Positions 54,375 through 63,099 of a stretch of 64,000 nucleotides of DNA are shown here, piece by piece; positions within the stretch are counted from its first letter, which is position 1, and each line of letters starts with the position of its first letter. Source of the stretch: Methanobrevibacter sp. (lineage in GTDB: Archaea; Methanobacteriota; Methanobacteria; Methanobacteriales; Methanobacteriaceae); the NCBI RefSeq assembly GCF_015062985.1, contig NZ_SUTI01000011.1, positions 1 through 64,000 of the forward strand, given 5' to 3'. The notes below the pieces were generated by a model. That model did not search any database and had not been told where the DNA came from. It saw nothing but the letters and a program-made list of their open reading frames with translations. The translations under genes and the position numbers were made by a program.

Positions 54375-55096
54375 TGAAGGATTATGAAATTTATTCATCA
54401 CTTAAGGTTCCAAAAAACTCCAAAATAATTATTCGTTTGGATGGCAGAAGTTTCCATTCACTTGCCCGTGATTTGAAACTTGTAAAACCTTATGATGAAA
54501 ATTTTTATAATGTCATTTCAGAAGTTTGTGAAGACCTGTTCAAGGAATTTTCACCACTTTTTGTTTACACATTTTCAGATGAGATAAGTCTGCTTTTAGA
54601 TAACATTCCTTTTGAAGGCAGAGTAGAAAAGATTGATTCAGTCATTGCCAGTTTTGCAGCAAGCTCTTTTGTCATGCACTACAATACCCAATTTAAGAAG
54701 CCTCCAGCTTTTGATTCAAGAATCATTCCAATAGCTGATAATGATATCTTAAAATATTTCAAATGGAGGCAGGATGAATCATGGAGAAACTGCGTCAATT
54801 CACATGGTATATCATACCTCAAATCTATATACTCAAATACTGAAGCGAATGATAAAATAAATGGCATGAATTTGAGTGATGTTCATGAATTATTATTTGA
54901 AAATGGAATTAACTTGAATGATGTTGAAACTTATAAAAAAAGAGGAATTGCAGTATATAGGAAAACTAAGGAAGTCATAGGTTTCAATAAAAAAGAGAAG
55001 ATTAATCAAACTTCATATAGGAGTTATGTTTTCACTGACTGGGAACTTCCTATTTTCAATAAAGAATTTTTCACAGAAATCGGGGTTATTAAATGA
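54374..55096 (+). CDS. thg1: tRNA(His) guanylyltransferase-like protein (Thg1 family)
   Basis: 240 residues. Thg1 proteins polymerise 3'-5'. The metal-binding pattern RLDGRSFHS and the second Asp in FSDEISLLLD are present, followed by the HINNLYN-equivalent NCVNSHGISYLKS. Archaeal Thg1-like proteins add templated nucleotides to tRNA 5' ends or G-1 on tRNA(His). The start ATG is inside the nadX stop (TAATG); the frame extends 5 codons further but the first ATG fits the family. The stop overlaps the JAMM gene start. Confidence 0.9.
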   Translation: MKDYEIYSSLKVPKNSKIIIRLDGRSFHSLARDLKLVKPYDENFYNVISEVCEDLFKEFSPLFVYTFSDEISLLLDNIPFEGRVEKIDSVIASFAASSFVMHYNTQFKKPPAFDSRIIPIADNDILKYFKWRQDESWRNCVNSHGISYLKSIYSNTEANDKINGMNLSDVHELLFENGINLNDVETYKKRGIAVYRKTKEVIGFNKKEKINQTSYRSYVFTDWELPIFNKEFFTEIGVIK

Positions 55097-55761
55097 GTTT
55101 TATTTCAAAATTGTTCTCAAACAATGATGAGGAATTTAACGAGGTTAGGGTTGATAGAGAAGTACTGGAATCTGTCATCTATTATTCAAAGGAAGCCTAT
55201 CCAAATGAATTTTTAGCATTTTTCGATGGCCAAATAAAAGATAAAGTTCTCTACATAACAGGTCTGATATTCGTGCCCGGCGAAACATGTGAGACCGGAG
55301 CTACTGTTCACACGGAAATGATTCCGATAAATACAAAATATTGGGGATCAGTTCACTCACACCCGGGACCGAGTGCAATGCCGTCTGATGCCGACTTGAT
55401 TACATTTTCAAAAAACGGTTACTTTCACATGATTGTTTGTTTGCCTTATTCTTTGGACACATTCAGATCATATGATAGGTATGGCCAGCACTTGGATTAT
55501 ACCATTGGGGATTACAGCTATCTGATTGAAAATAATGATGACGATTTTTTTGATGAAAGTGATGTTTTAACTGATGACGATGAATTCGAACCGGGCTTTC
55601 TTGATGAAGATGACGATGAATTTTTCAGAAGTCTTGACGAGGAAAAAGTAAATCATTATGAAAGCTATGAAAAAAGAAATCAAATGCAAAATCAGTCAGT
55701 TAAAATAGTGATTAGTTCCGACGGTACTGTAAAAAGAATCTATCGTGAATTCGAAGATTAA
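55093..55761 (+). CDS. JAMM/MPN metalloprotease with acidic tail
   Basis: 222 residues. The JAMM motif is exact: upstream Glu39, then His88-Ser-His90-Pro with Ser98 and Asp101 (HxHP-x5-PSxxD), the zinc site of isopeptidases that cut ubiquitin-like tags. Residues 155-200 are extremely acidic and Phe-rich (DDDFFDE, EFEPGFLDEDDDEFF), unusual for archaeal JAMM proteins that I know. It is the third gene of nadX-thg1-JAMM, starting 4 bases before the thg1 stop. A SAMP- or ubiquitin-like substrate would be expected; none is in the window. Confidence 0.88.
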   Translation: MSFISKLFSNNDEEFNEVRVDREVLESVIYYSKEAYPNEFLAFFDGQIKDKVLYITGLIFVPGETCETGATVHTEMIPINTKYWGSVHSHPGPSAMPSDADLITFSKNGYFHMIVCLPYSLDTFRSYDRYGQHLDYTIGDYSYLIENNDDDFFDESDVLTDDDEFEPGFLDEDDDEFFRSLDEEKVNHYESYEKRNQMQNQSVKIVISSDGTVKRIYREFED

Positions 55762-55779
55762 AAAAAAATAAAAAAATAA

Positions 55780-55804
55780 AAAACAATTATGGTGAAATTG
55801 TTTT
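55780..55804. terminator. Bidirectional hairpin terminator between JAMM and serA genes
   Basis: AAAACAATT (55780-55788) and AATTGTTTT (55796-55804) are fully complementary, flanked by A/T runs on both sides. It ends transcription of both convergent genes. Confidence 0.6.
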
Positions 55805-57375
55805 TATAATTCTAATCCATTAGCTTCATATACATTATCTAAAGCTTGGATTTCTTTAATGACTCCTTTTGGAATCTCTTTATCTAAAGTTAGAACCATA
55901 ATAGCGTTTCCGCCTTTTTCATCTCTTCCAACTTGCATGATTCCAATATTTACATTATGTTCTCCTAATTTGGTTCCTATTTTACCAATACTTCCAGGAA
56001 CATCTTCATATTTTGCAATGAACATGTGTCCTTCAGGAATAACATCGACCCAGTAGTCATTAACTTTTAGGATTCTTGCTTCATGTAATTGTGTTCCTTC
56101 AGCTGAGAAAACATCATCTTTACTTTTTGCAATAACTTTAATCAATGATTCATATCCTTTGGCATTATTTTTCCTGCCTTCTGTAATGCTGATTCCTCTG
56201 TCTTTTGCAACCAATGCAGCATTAACAGCATTAACAGGAGAACTTAAGAATGGGTTTACGGCACCTTGGATAACAGTTCTTGTTAATATTTCAAGGTTAT
56301 CGATTTCAGCGATTTCTCCGCTGTAGACAATTTCAATTTCTTTTATTTTACCGTTAACTCCCTGTGAGATGAAAGCACCTAATTTTTCACATAGTTCCAT
56401 GTACGGACTTAATTCCTGATAGGTATTCCTGTCGATACGAGGCATGTTCAATACGTTTTTAGGTGTATTTCCTTTTGCCAAATCGATAATTTCGTCAGCC
56501 ACGATAATTGCAGCATCTCTTTGAGCTTCTTTGGTTGAAGCTGCAATATGAGGAGTCAATACGATATTATCAAGTTCGAATAATTTTGAATCTTTAGGAG
56601 GTTCTTCTTCATATACATCAAGTGCAGCGCCACCGATTTTATCATTTAATAATGCATCGTATAATGCGTCTTCATCAATAACTCCACCACGAGCACAGTT
56701 AACGATAAATGCACCGTCTTTCATTAATTCAAATTGCTCGGTAGAGATTGAATGTTTGGTTTCTGGTGTGAGAGGCACATGGATAGTGATGAAGTCTGAA
56801 TTTTTAAGCACGGTGTCCAAATCAGTTAGTTCAACGCCCATTTGCATTGCCACTTCTTCTGGCAAGTATGGGTCGTATGCCATAGCATCCATTCCAAATG
56901 CTTTACATCTGTTGACAACTTGGGAACCGATTCTTCCCATTCCGATTACACCGAGTGTTTTGTTTCTAAGTTCAACACCCATGAATTTTTTCTTTTCCCA
57001 TTTGCCTTCTTTAACAGACTTATCTGCAATGGAGATTTTACGTGCCATGCTTAGGATTAATCCCATTGTGTGTTCAGCCACGGTAACTGATGTTGATTCA
57101 GGAGAGTTTACAACCATAATACCTTTTTCGGTTGCTGCATTAAGGTCGATATTGTCTACTCCAACACCTGCTCTTGCGATAATCTGCAAATTATCAGCTT
57201 TTTCAATGAGATCTGCAGTTAGTTTTGTCCGACTTCTTACAATAATTCCGTTATATTCGTGAATGGTATTTGCTAATTCTTCAGGAGTAATGTTGGTATC
57301 AACAACTACTTCCGCTACCTCCTTTAAATTTTCAATACCTTTTTCATTTATAGCATCTGCAATAAGTACTTTCAT
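55804..57375 (-). CDS. serA: D-3-phosphoglycerate dehydrogenase SerA
   Basis: 523 residues, the long type with an intervening domain and C-terminal ACT domain. NAD site GVIGMGRIGSQV (about 143-154), catalytic Arg in NCARGGVID, Glu in DVYEEEP and His in LTPHIAAST. The ACT domain (about 450-523; HMFIAKYEDVPGSIGKIGTKLGEHNVNIG) gives serine feedback in other organisms. It catalyses the first step of serine synthesis. GGTGA ribosome binding site, monocistronic. Confidence 0.95.
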   Translation of the reverse strand: MKVLIADAINEKGIENLKEVAEVVVDTNITPEELANTIHEYNGIIVRSRTKLTADLIEKADNLQIIARAGVGVDNIDLNAATEKGIMVVNSPESTSVTVAEHTMGLILSMARKISIADKSVKEGKWEKKKFMGVELRNKTLGVIGMGRIGSQVVNRCKAFGMDAMAYDPYLPEEVAMQMGVELTDLDTVLKNSDFITIHVPLTPETKHSISTEQFELMKDGAFIVNCARGGVIDEDALYDALLNDKIGGAALDVYEEEPPKDSKLFELDNIVLTPHIAASTKEAQRDAAIIVADEIIDLAKGNTPKNVLNMPRIDRNTYQELSPYMELCEKLGAFISQGVNGKIKEIEIVYSGEIAEIDNLEILTRTVIQGAVNPFLSSPVNAVNAALVAKDRGISITEGRKNNAKGYESLIKVIAKSKDDVFSAEGTQLHEARILKVNDYWVDVIPEGHMFIAKYEDVPGSIGKIGTKLGEHNVNIGIMQVGRDEKGGNAIMVLTLDKEIPKGVIKEIQALDNVYEANGLEL

Positions 57376-57570
57376 TTTTTCACCATAATCTGTTATTTTG
57401 AAAAGAATATTTAATAATAAATATTACTTAAATCTATGTGTTTTATAATATTTAAAATTAAATAATAATCACAGAATTATTGCATTTAGATAACATTAAA
57501 TATGATTTTATATAAACTATTTTTTAGATGTTATTTCCAGTATTTAACATTAACTTAATGAGGTGTAAAA

Positions 57571-57909
57571 ATGGTATCTGTTAATGAATTCGCAATTTCA
57601 ACCGCAAATGATATTCCGGGATTTAAAATTATTGAAACTAAAGGATTTATTTATGGTTTAACTGTCAGAAGTAGAGGTGCCGGTGGACAAATCGGTGCAG
57701 GTATCAAATCTCTTTTCGGTGGTGAAATCACACAATATGTTAAAATGATGGAAGAATCAAGGGAGGAAGCATTACACAGAGCAATTCAACATGCAAGAGA
57801 ACTCGGTGCTAATGGTATTGTAGCAATCAGATTCGACTCAAATGAAATTTCTGATGTAATGCAGGAAATCTTGGTTTACGGAACTGCTGTAGTAGTTGAA
57901 AAAGAATAG
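57571..57909 (+). CDS. YbjQ/UPF0145 family protein
   Basis: 112 residues. The UPF0145 pattern is plain: FAISTANDIPGFKI, then GLTVRSRGAGGQIGAG and the end REEALHRAIQHARELGANGIVAIRFDSNE. YbjQ proteins form pentamers of unknown role. GAGGTGTAAAA is the ribosome binding site. About 190 AT-rich bases separate it from the divergent serA. The next gene starts 9 bases after the stop. Confidence 0.9.
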   Translation: MVSVNEFAISTANDIPGFKIIETKGFIYGLTVRSRGAGGQIGAGIKSLFGGEITQYVKMMEESREEALHRAIQHARELGANGIVAIRFDSNEISDVMQEILVYGTAVVVEKE

Positions 57910-57917
57910 TGATATAC

Positions 57918-58712
57918 ATGTTTTTTGAGGATTTAGAATATAAAGGGAAATCCATTCCACAAACTATTTTAGGCTATGGTCCTTTCATGGCTGAACTTTA
58001 TTTTGGTCACAGGTCAAGATTATACTTGGATGATTTATATAATAATCCTCAAAATATTTCTGAAGTTATTGTAGAATCATATAATCAGGGTGTAAGGGCG
58101 ATTAATTTAGTCAATGATGATAACCTGCTTAAGGCGTATGATATTGCTGTGAGTGAAGGCTGTGAGATGAAAGTAATCGCAACCATCGGCAAAACTGATG
58201 TTGACTATCTGAATCCGAATTACGAAATTGCAAAGGAAGCGGATTGGGATGAGGACATTGAATTGTTTAGCCAATATGACTGTCCGTTGATGCTTGTTGA
58301 TGAGTTTATAACTGATGCTTATGATTGGACATTAACATCAAGGATTTTGAATAGAATCAGGGATACCGGTGCCCTGTCAGGTCTTGTCACTGCTTTTCCA
58401 ATGAGAACAACCGAGTTAATTGGCCAGAATTTAGATATGGATCTGTTTGATTTTTATATGATTCCATATAATAGCCTTTCATATATGATGGATATTAGTG
58501 CATTCAATGCTTCTCAAAGGAAAGAATTCATAGAAAAAGTAGTAAACTTAAATAAAAAAGTAATAGCTACTAGGATTCTAGCAGCAGGGGTATTAAAACC
58601 TCAGGAAGCATTCACATTTTATAAAAATGCTGATTTTGTGGATGCAATCTGTATGGGTGTTGCCAGCGTCAGTGAAGCCCGCGACGATTTCACACTATTA
58701 AAAGAATATTAG
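57918..58712 (+). CDS. TIM-barrel protein of unknown function
   Basis: 264 residues. Alternating strands and helices, with ILGYGPFMAELYFGHR near the start and KVIATRILAAGVLKPQEAFTFYKN followed by FVDAICMGVASVSEARDDF at the end, suggest an aldo/keto-reductase-like TIM barrel without a recognisable NADPH site. A GTG at 57909 is in frame but GTGAT there serves as ribosome binding site for the ATG at 57918. It is cotranscribed with the UPF0145 gene. I do not recognise a family name. Confidence 0.65.
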   Translation: MFFEDLEYKGKSIPQTILGYGPFMAELYFGHRSRLYLDDLYNNPQNISEVIVESYNQGVRAINLVNDDNLLKAYDIAVSEGCEMKVIATIGKTDVDYLNPNYEIAKEADWDEDIELFSQYDCPLMLVDEFITDAYDWTLTSRILNRIRDTGALSGLVTAFPMRTTELIGQNLDMDLFDFYMIPYNSLSYMMDISAFNASQRKEFIEKVVNLNKKVIATRILAAGVLKPQEAFTFYKNADFVDAICMGVASVSEARDDFTLLKEY

Positions 58713-59095
58713 AGTTTAACAACTTCGTATTCTTCAAAAGGAACATGTCCATCGGCTTCGAGTGATAGATTCAAATCCATCAATCCGTTAATCAAATCGG
58801 TTATATTTTTATTTGATGGTTTTTTGCCGGTTATTTGAAGATATTGTCTAGGTGAGATTTCACAGTACTCACACTCAAAATTACAGCATCTGTCCTTTTC
58901 TTCGCAACCGTATCCTTCCTGAGATTCGTCGGTTCCGATTACGATATCATCTAAAATTCTTGAAACTCTTTCATCTGATGCAAACATGGCTATTTTTTGG
59001 GTTTTACCACATATTCCTATAGCCTTTTGTCCTTTAAAGTTACAAACCCATTTGATGGGATAGTTTTCCATGCCAGTAATTTGTAAATTTTCCAT
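58709..59095 (-). CDS. Cysteine-rich small protein, putative metal or cluster binder
   Basis: 128 residues. Cysteines cluster in C-x5-CC-x3-C-x2-C (the GCEEKDRCCNFECEYC segment), with two more in WVCN and GICGKT at the N-terminal part. This set could hold a zinc ion or an Fe-S cluster. The rest is acidic and helical. It lies 9 bases after the HTH regulator gene in the same direction, and its stop overlaps the convergent TIM-barrel gene by 4 bases. Not recognised. Confidence 0.65.
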   Translation of the reverse strand: MENLQITGMENYPIKWVCNFKGQKAIGICGKTQKIAMFASDERVSRILDDIVIGTDESQEGYGCEEKDRCCNFECEYCEISPRQYLQITGKKPSNKNITDLINGLMDLNLSLEADGHVPFEEYEVVKL

Positions 59096-59104
59096 ATTAC
59101 CACT

Positions 59105-60037
59105 CTAATTTTCTTTTCTTTCTCTAATCATTTTCAATAGTTCCTTTGAATTTTCAAATTCCTTCAATTCCCATGATTTAATAACAGGGATTGTACCTAT
59201 TGACTCCTTAATCTTATCATTGTTAATTATAAAAACAGGCTCTGATGTTGTAACCATAGACAAGTCCTTCAATGGTATTGCCATTCTTTTTAAAGTTTTT
59301 TCGTTCCTGTTTTTTTCAACATTTGCCATTAATGGTGAATGTTTATCTGAAGTTTTCATTTTAGCAACAGCATCAAAAGGACTTTTATTGGTTGACAAAA
59401 CCCCGTATCCTAATTTTGACAGGTCCTTAACGTCATCGCTATATTTGACCTCTTCATTTTGAGGCTGTTTCAGCAGATCAATATCCAATGTGACTTTGGT
59501 ATTGAGGATTTCTTCCAAAATCATTGCTGTTTCAGTATTTGCGCGCACAATTCCGTTTTCATACTTGTACATTGTAGCGCGGGATACATGCGCAAGGCTT
59601 GCCAAATCTTTTAGAGACATTGAATACTCTTCACGGTACTGTTTTATGACATTGCCGTCTATTTTAACAAAATACCCTCCACGATCCGCTAGGATTTCAG
59701 GCGATTCGCCGTATATGATCATGTTCTTTAAGGTTTCAAAAGTAATTGTTGGAATTTCATATCTTTCATACACCACTCCATCTTCCAAAATTCCATTCCT
59801 TGATTTTTCTCCGATAATGATTGGTGATGCGAGAAAGATATTGGCTAGCTGCTTCATTTCATGAGCATTATGCTCATTGATGCTGTCTATATTCAAAAAT
59901 GTTTTCAGAAGCAAAATCTGCAGGTTTTTCCTTGCCACTATATCAAATGAGCCCTGTTCATAAATATCGGAGGTTTTAAAACCTTGTGATTTTAATAGAT
60001 TTTCAATATTTTGCAGCATTTGGCTTCGTGTCAACAT
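59105..60037 (-). CDS. Archaeal HTH-type regulator with nuclease-like N-terminal domain
   Basis: 310 residues of the archaeal putative HTH-type regulator family. Residues 1-110 resemble a restriction-endonuclease-like fold (GSFDIVARKNLQILLLKTFLNID), usual for this family; the HTH (IKQYREEYSMSLKDLASLAHVSRATMYKYENG region, about 133-165) is of the Cro/cI XRE type. The C-terminal part (230-300) contains a further conserved block. GAGGTAGAA is the ribosome binding site. Divergent from TiaS and cotranscribed with the Cys-rich protein. Confidence 0.82.
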   Translation of the reverse strand: MLTRSQMLQNIENLLKSQGFKTSDIYEQGSFDIVARKNLQILLLKTFLNIDSINEHNAHEMKQLANIFLASPIIIGEKSRNGILEDGVVYERYEIPTITFETLKNMIIYGESPEILADRGGYFVKIDGNVIKQYREEYSMSLKDLASLAHVSRATMYKYENGIVRANTETAMILEEILNTKVTLDIDLLKQPQNEEVKYSDDVKDLSKLGYGVLSTNKSPFDAVAKMKTSDKHSPLMANVEKNRNEKTLKRMAIPLKDLSMVTTSEPVFIINNDKIKESIGTIPVIKSWELKEFENSKELLKMIRERKEN

Positions 60038-60098
60038 TTTTTCTACCTCTGATTAAACTATATATTCTTTTAACTTTAATATATTTTAGTAGGTGATT

Positions 60099-61361
60099 GT
60101 GATTAATTATTTACATATTGGAATAGATGATACGGATTCTCCGGATGGAATGTGCACAACATATTTGGCAAGTCAAATTGTCAATAAATTCAAGGATAAC
60201 GGCATAGAGTTAGTTGATTATCCCAGATTGATAAGATTAAATCCGTTTGCCCGATTCAAAACTCGTGGAAATGGAGGAGTAAGTCTGAAAATAGTCAATG
60301 ATGATAATGCCGCAAGGGCTAAAGAAATAGTTCTTGAGGAAGTTGAGAAGTTATCCATGTTCGATTGCGACAATACAAATCCCGGAGTAATCTTTTACGA
60401 TGGGGAAATCACAAAGGAAATGGAAGGCTACGCTTTTAGAGCCATTTATGAATTCATTACAATCGATGAGGCGGAGGAATTCGGTAAATCTGTAGGATGT
60501 GAAATTCACAAGTTCAAAAAAGGAAGGGGCATTATAGGATCAATTGCGGCAATCAGTTTGCCGCTAACTGACTTCACCTATGAGCTGCTTGCCTATAGAA
60601 GTTCAGATAATTACGGAACTAAAAGGCAGATTAATTACGAATCAGTTTACAGAATGGATAAGGAAACATTTCCCGACACTTTTGAAAATATTGATTATTC
60701 CGAAGATTATATTGCAATCGAGCCTAAAACACCGTGCCCGGTCTTATACGGTATTAGGTCAAATACTGTGGGTGCTTTAAAAAAAGCAATGGATATAGTT
60801 GAAGTTTCAGAACCTATTGTCGACTGGTGCATTTTTAAGACAAACCAGCACACTGACATGCATATACAAAAGGCAGAAAATATTGCCTCAATGAAACAAT
60901 TTGGTTGCTATTGCGTAACAGGTGAAGTCAAAAACAGACCTACTATCATTGACGGGGGACACATGTTCTTTTACATTTTCGATGAATCCGGCGAGATTGA
61001 ATGCGGTGCATATGAACCTACAAAGAATTTTAGAAAGATTGTTTCACATTTGCGTCAGGGCGATATCATCAGGGTCTATGGAGGAATCGGTGAGCAGAAT
61101 ACGTTCAATATTGAAAAGTTTCAGGTCATTGAATTGAATGATGTTGAGTATAAAAATCCGATTTGCGAATGTGGAAAAAGAATGACATCTGCCGGCAAAA
61201 ATAAAGGTTTCAAATGTAAAAAATGTGGAAGAAAAATTGAATCCAATGAAAAAGTTCCTATTTTGATAACTCGTTTTTTAAAAAATTCTTGGTTTTATGA
61301 AACACCGGTTTCTGCTAGGAGACATCTCTCAAAACCACTTTGTCGTATGAATTTAGAGTAA
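60099..61361 (+). CDS. tiaS: tRNA(Ile2) 2-agmatinylcytidine synthetase TiaS
   Basis: About 420 residues. TiaS attaches agmatine to C34 of the CAU anticodon of tRNA(Ile2), the archaeal counterpart of TilS lysidine. Signatures: HIGIDDTDSPDGMCTTYLA at the N-terminus, RFKTRGNGG, KKGRGIIGSIAAI, PCPVLYGIRSN and the C-terminal zinc ribbon CECGKRM then CKKCGRK. The OB-fold between has GGHMFFYIFDESGEIEC. Start: GTG codons at 60093 and 60099 are in frame, but GGTGAT (60092-60097) is best spaced to an ATT at 60102 that would give (M)NYLHIGIDD. Confidence 0.93.
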   Translation: MINYLHIGIDDTDSPDGMCTTYLASQIVNKFKDNGIELVDYPRLIRLNPFARFKTRGNGGVSLKIVNDDNAARAKEIVLEEVEKLSMFDCDNTNPGVIFYDGEITKEMEGYAFRAIYEFITIDEAEEFGKSVGCEIHKFKKGRGIIGSIAAISLPLTDFTYELLAYRSSDNYGTKRQINYESVYRMDKETFPDTFENIDYSEDYIAIEPKTPCPVLYGIRSNTVGALKKAMDIVEVSEPIVDWCIFKTNQHTDMHIQKAENIASMKQFGCYCVTGEVKNRPTIIDGGHMFFYIFDESGEIECGAYEPTKNFRKIVSHLRQGDIIRVYGGIGEQNTFNIEKFQVIELNDVEYKNPICECGKRMTSAGKNKGFKCKKCGRKIESNEKVPILITRFLKNSWFYETPVSARRHLSKPLCRMNLE

Positions 61362-61569
61362 GTATTCTTTATTAACTTTTTATATCTGAAAATACTAGTT
61401 TTTATTTAAATTTTAGACTTCTCTTTTTGTGAATTAATTATTAATTTTTACTAATTTTTATTCGCAAAATTAGAACTTTTGAGAACTAAATCATATTAAT
61501 TTAAATATGATGACTGTGTAATAAAAAATTAACTAGCATATATTTTTATGCCGGGCGGGAGAGGGTATT

Positions 61570-62457
61570 ATGTCTGATAATGATATTGAGACGAAAGAAA
61601 TTCAACACATCTATCGTGAAAAAACTGATAAGCGTATTTTAAAGAAGAATCCATGGAAAGATCATGGTTTACATTTAACTGTACTTGTTTTGGTTATTAT
61701 TGCTATGTATATTGGCCCTATTGAAATTCGACTTGCTAAAGGTATTGAAGTGTCAGTAATGCCTTTGCTTTACACAATGGTTTTGGGATTGCTTTTTTAT
61801 TTGGCGAAACCCATTAAATGGATTCAAAGAAAACAGTCAAGAATTGCTGAGGGGGCTATGATGCTTTTCATCGGTGTTTTGATTGCAAAATTGGCTGTTT
61901 CAAGCGGCCAATCAATTCATCTTATTTTTGAAATGGGTCCTGCTTTGATGTTGCAGGAATTAGGGCATTTGGCCACAATTTTAATTGCGCTTCCTATTGC
62001 TTTACTTTTAGGTTTTAAACGTGAAGCTATTGGCATGACCAATTCTATTGGTCGTGAACCTGAAGTTGCAGTTGTTGTCGATAAATATGGATTTAATTCT
62101 CCTGAATCAAGAGGTATTTTTGCTCTTTTTATTGTTGGAACAATTATCGGAACAGTATTCATTAGCTTCTTGACAAGTATTTCTGTTTCTGTTCTGCCGT
62201 TGCATCCATTTGCATTTGCTATGGCCAGTGGTGTGGGCAGTGCAAGTATGAACGCCGCTTCATTAGCACCTACGCTTGCAGCATTTCCGGCATTGGAAAC
62301 TCAGATTGAGGCGTTTGCAGGATTCAGTAATCTGCTGTCATTTTCTGTTGGGATTTATATTGTAATTTTTATAGCATTGCCGTTGACTGAAAAGTTATAT
62401 GAAATTTTAGAGCCTATAATTGGAAGAAAACCTGTTGTTGAAGAGGAGGATGAGTAA
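61570..62457 (+). CDS. DUF3100 membrane protein, copy 1
   Basis: 295 residues with about eight hydrophobic segments after a charged N-terminus (HIYREKTDKRILKKNPW). QRKQSRIAEGAMMLFIGVLIAKLAVSSGQ and GMTNSIGREPEVAVVVDKYGFNSPESRG are features of the DUF3100 family. These proteins are probably transporters, but no substrate is established. GGGAGAGGG is the ribosome binding site. The partner gene follows with no gap (stop at 62457, start at 62458). Confidence 0.8.
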   Translation: MSDNDIETKEIQHIYREKTDKRILKKNPWKDHGLHLTVLVLVIIAMYIGPIEIRLAKGIEVSVMPLLYTMVLGLLFYLAKPIKWIQRKQSRIAEGAMMLFIGVLIAKLAVSSGQSIHLIFEMGPALMLQELGHLATILIALPIALLLGFKREAIGMTNSIGREPEVAVVVDKYGFNSPESRGIFALFIVGTIIGTVFISFLTSISVSVLPLHPFAFAMASGVGSASMNAASLAPTLAAFPALETQIEAFAGFSNLLSFSVGIYIVIFIALPLTEKLYEILEPIIGRKPVVEEEDE

Positions 62458-62946
62458 ATGGTTGATATTATGGAGGGATCTGAAAATGTTTCAGTTCACG
62501 GAATTTTTAATTGGATTTTGCTTTTAGCCATATTTTCGGTTATTACCGTTGTCGGCAATGCAATCGGATTTCACCATCCGATTGGAGATTCATTAGTTGG
62601 CATGGCTATTCTATCCTTAATCACATTACTGGGCGTTTGGATGGAAAGGTATCTTCCTTTGGATATTTCCTCCATCATTTATATTAGTGTGATGGGAATT
62701 CTATTGGCATTTCCGGGCATGCCCACATCTGATTTTTTACTGTATTATGTTTCTAAAGTTGAACTCCTGTCAATAGTTACAGTATTTCTGGCCTATGTCG
62801 GTATTGGTATGGGAAAAAGTTGGAATGAGTTCAAGGCTCTTGGTGGAAGGGCAGTTATCGTTACAGTTCTTGTTATTGCATCCACCTATTTAGGTTCAGC
62901 TCTTGTTGCACATTGTGTTTTGGTTATGACTGGCGTTCCGGCATAA
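62458..62946 (+). CDS. Membrane partner of DUF3100, copy 1
   Basis: 162 residues, four or five membrane helices: IFNWILLLAIFSVITVVGNAIGFHHPIGDSLVG (in parts), ITLLGVWMERYLPLDISSIIYISVMGILLAFPGMPTSDFL and the last helix VTVLVIASTYLGSALVAH. It starts immediately after copy 1 of DUF3100 with GGAGGATGA as ribosome binding site, so the pair is probably one transporter complex. I do not recognise a further family. Confidence 0.75.
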   Translation: MVDIMEGSENVSVHGIFNWILLLAIFSVITVVGNAIGFHHPIGDSLVGMAILSLITLLGVWMERYLPLDISSIIYISVMGILLAFPGMPTSDFLLYYVSKVELLSIVTVFLAYVGIGMGKSWNEFKALGGRAVIVTVLVIASTYLGSALVAHCVLVMTGVPA

Positions 62947-63099
62947 CTATTCTTATTTTGTGAAAATTATTACTTATTTTTATTCGTATTTAGTGAATTT
63001 TTTAAAATTAAATGTTATTAATTTATATAATATGTTTCAAGAAAATATTATTATATTAAAAATTTTTTTACATTTTTAAAGTTTGTTAAGGGGTTTGTT

